Assembly: GCF_014636235.1 (NCBI RefSeq)
Contig: NZ_BMDZ01000013.1
Coordinates: forward strand, 5,128-69,127
DNA: 64,000 bases
DNA from: Tistrella bauzanensis
GTDB taxonomy: Bacteria; Pseudomonadota; Alphaproteobacteria; Tistrellales; Tistrellaceae
Reading direction: 5' to 3'
Shown in pieces: positions 63,676 to 64,000 of this stretch (position 1 is its first letter; every line of letters begins with the position of its first letter). A program made the position numbers and the translations under genes. The notes under the pieces are model-generated. The model saw nothing but the letters and a program-made list of their open reading frames with translations. It was not told the origin of the DNA and searched no databases.

Positions 63676-64000
63676 TCTCTCCCCGCGCATTTATCGGGCG
63701 AAGCAGGGCGATCAAGCGCGCCTCTCTCCACCATTGACGATCCCACGCCTTCCGTCCGGTGCTCACCACGGCGGCCGATCATGTCCGCCGCCGACGGTTC
63801 CACCCGCCCGATGGGCCGGGCTCCGGAGACATCTGCCAAGGGACCGGGCCGGCTGCCGTCCAGCGCCGACCGGGTGCCACGCCCCCGAACCTGCCCATGT
63901 TGCATGGCAATAGAGGCAAGGAACGCAGCATGGGTCATTAGATCACAGGGTTGATCCGCACCGCAACAAATCGGCGGTGACGCGTGCCGGCGACATCACG
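63676..64000. other. Region upstream of phaR to window end
   Basis: 325 bp without a supported gene. The phaR promoter should be here. The overlapping short frames on both strands are high-GC shadows without recognisable similarity. The last ~90 bases are more AT-rich (around 63930-63975) and may belong to the regulatory region of a gene beyond the window. Confidence 0.4.

Overview
The window is GC-rich chromosomal DNA from an alphaproteobacterium, most likely of Rhodospirillales-like affinity. This is inferred from gene content and order: ahcY next to a DivL-type tyrosine pseudokinase, an FzlA-like protein next to queG, a kdsD-lptC-lptA-lptB-rpoN-hpf-ptsN run, a short HprK with RapZ and an EIIA-Man/HPr pair, and PhaR. 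I cannot name the species from sequence alone. Nearly all of it is ordinary core genome. The only clearly accessory part is the first ~4.4 kb.

Layout. 1-4.4 kb: right end of an integrated element carrying the C-terminus of a TraA-type conjugative relaxase/helicase, an AlpA-type regulator, a small unknown gene, a HigB/HigA toxin-antitoxin pair and a large serine recombinase. The recombinase frame runs straight through a tRNA-Ser(GGA) gene on the other strand, which marks the insertion site. 4.5-14.3 kb: a small membrane protein, lepA, a membrane adenylate/guanylate cyclase, pheT-pheS and rplT-rpmI-infC, all on the minus strand except the small protein, with recognisable terminators and promoters. 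infC appears to start at ATC. 14.3-24.6 kb: two glycosyltransferases, an alpha/beta hydrolase, a MipA-like porin behind an OmpR/EnvZ-type pair, then SDR-queG-fzlA-rarD. 24.9-32.5 kb: gltB-gltD and uppP.

32.6-44.9 kb: an NDUFA9-like reductase and an RNase D, then LPS precursor and transport genes (kdsD, lptC, lptA, lptB), sigma-54 (rpoN), hibernation factor, ptsN, hprK, rapZ, EIIA-Man, HPr and ahcY. Together these form a regulatory (nitrogen/carbon) phosphotransfer set without a sugar permease. A perfect palindrome upstream of ahcY looks like a SahR-type operator. 45.0-51.2 kb: divL-like gene, dapF, mtaB, ftsY, yciB. 51.2-57.4 kb: an SMP-30-like secreted protein, a NUDIX hydrolase and a TrpXYZ-like ABC importer, with two long hairpins flanking its binding-protein gene. 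57.7-64 kb: a 1382-residue hybrid sensor kinase, a small PEBP-like membrane-anchored protein followed by 17-bp tandem repeats and a terminator, and phaR.

No rRNA, CRISPR array, insertion sequence or prophage was seen. I did not find a convincing wholly new system. The best leads are the recombinase/tRNA junction, the DivL-like pseudokinase, the ATC start of infC, the ahcY operator, the paired hairpins, and short in-frame tandem duplications recurring in several conserved genes.
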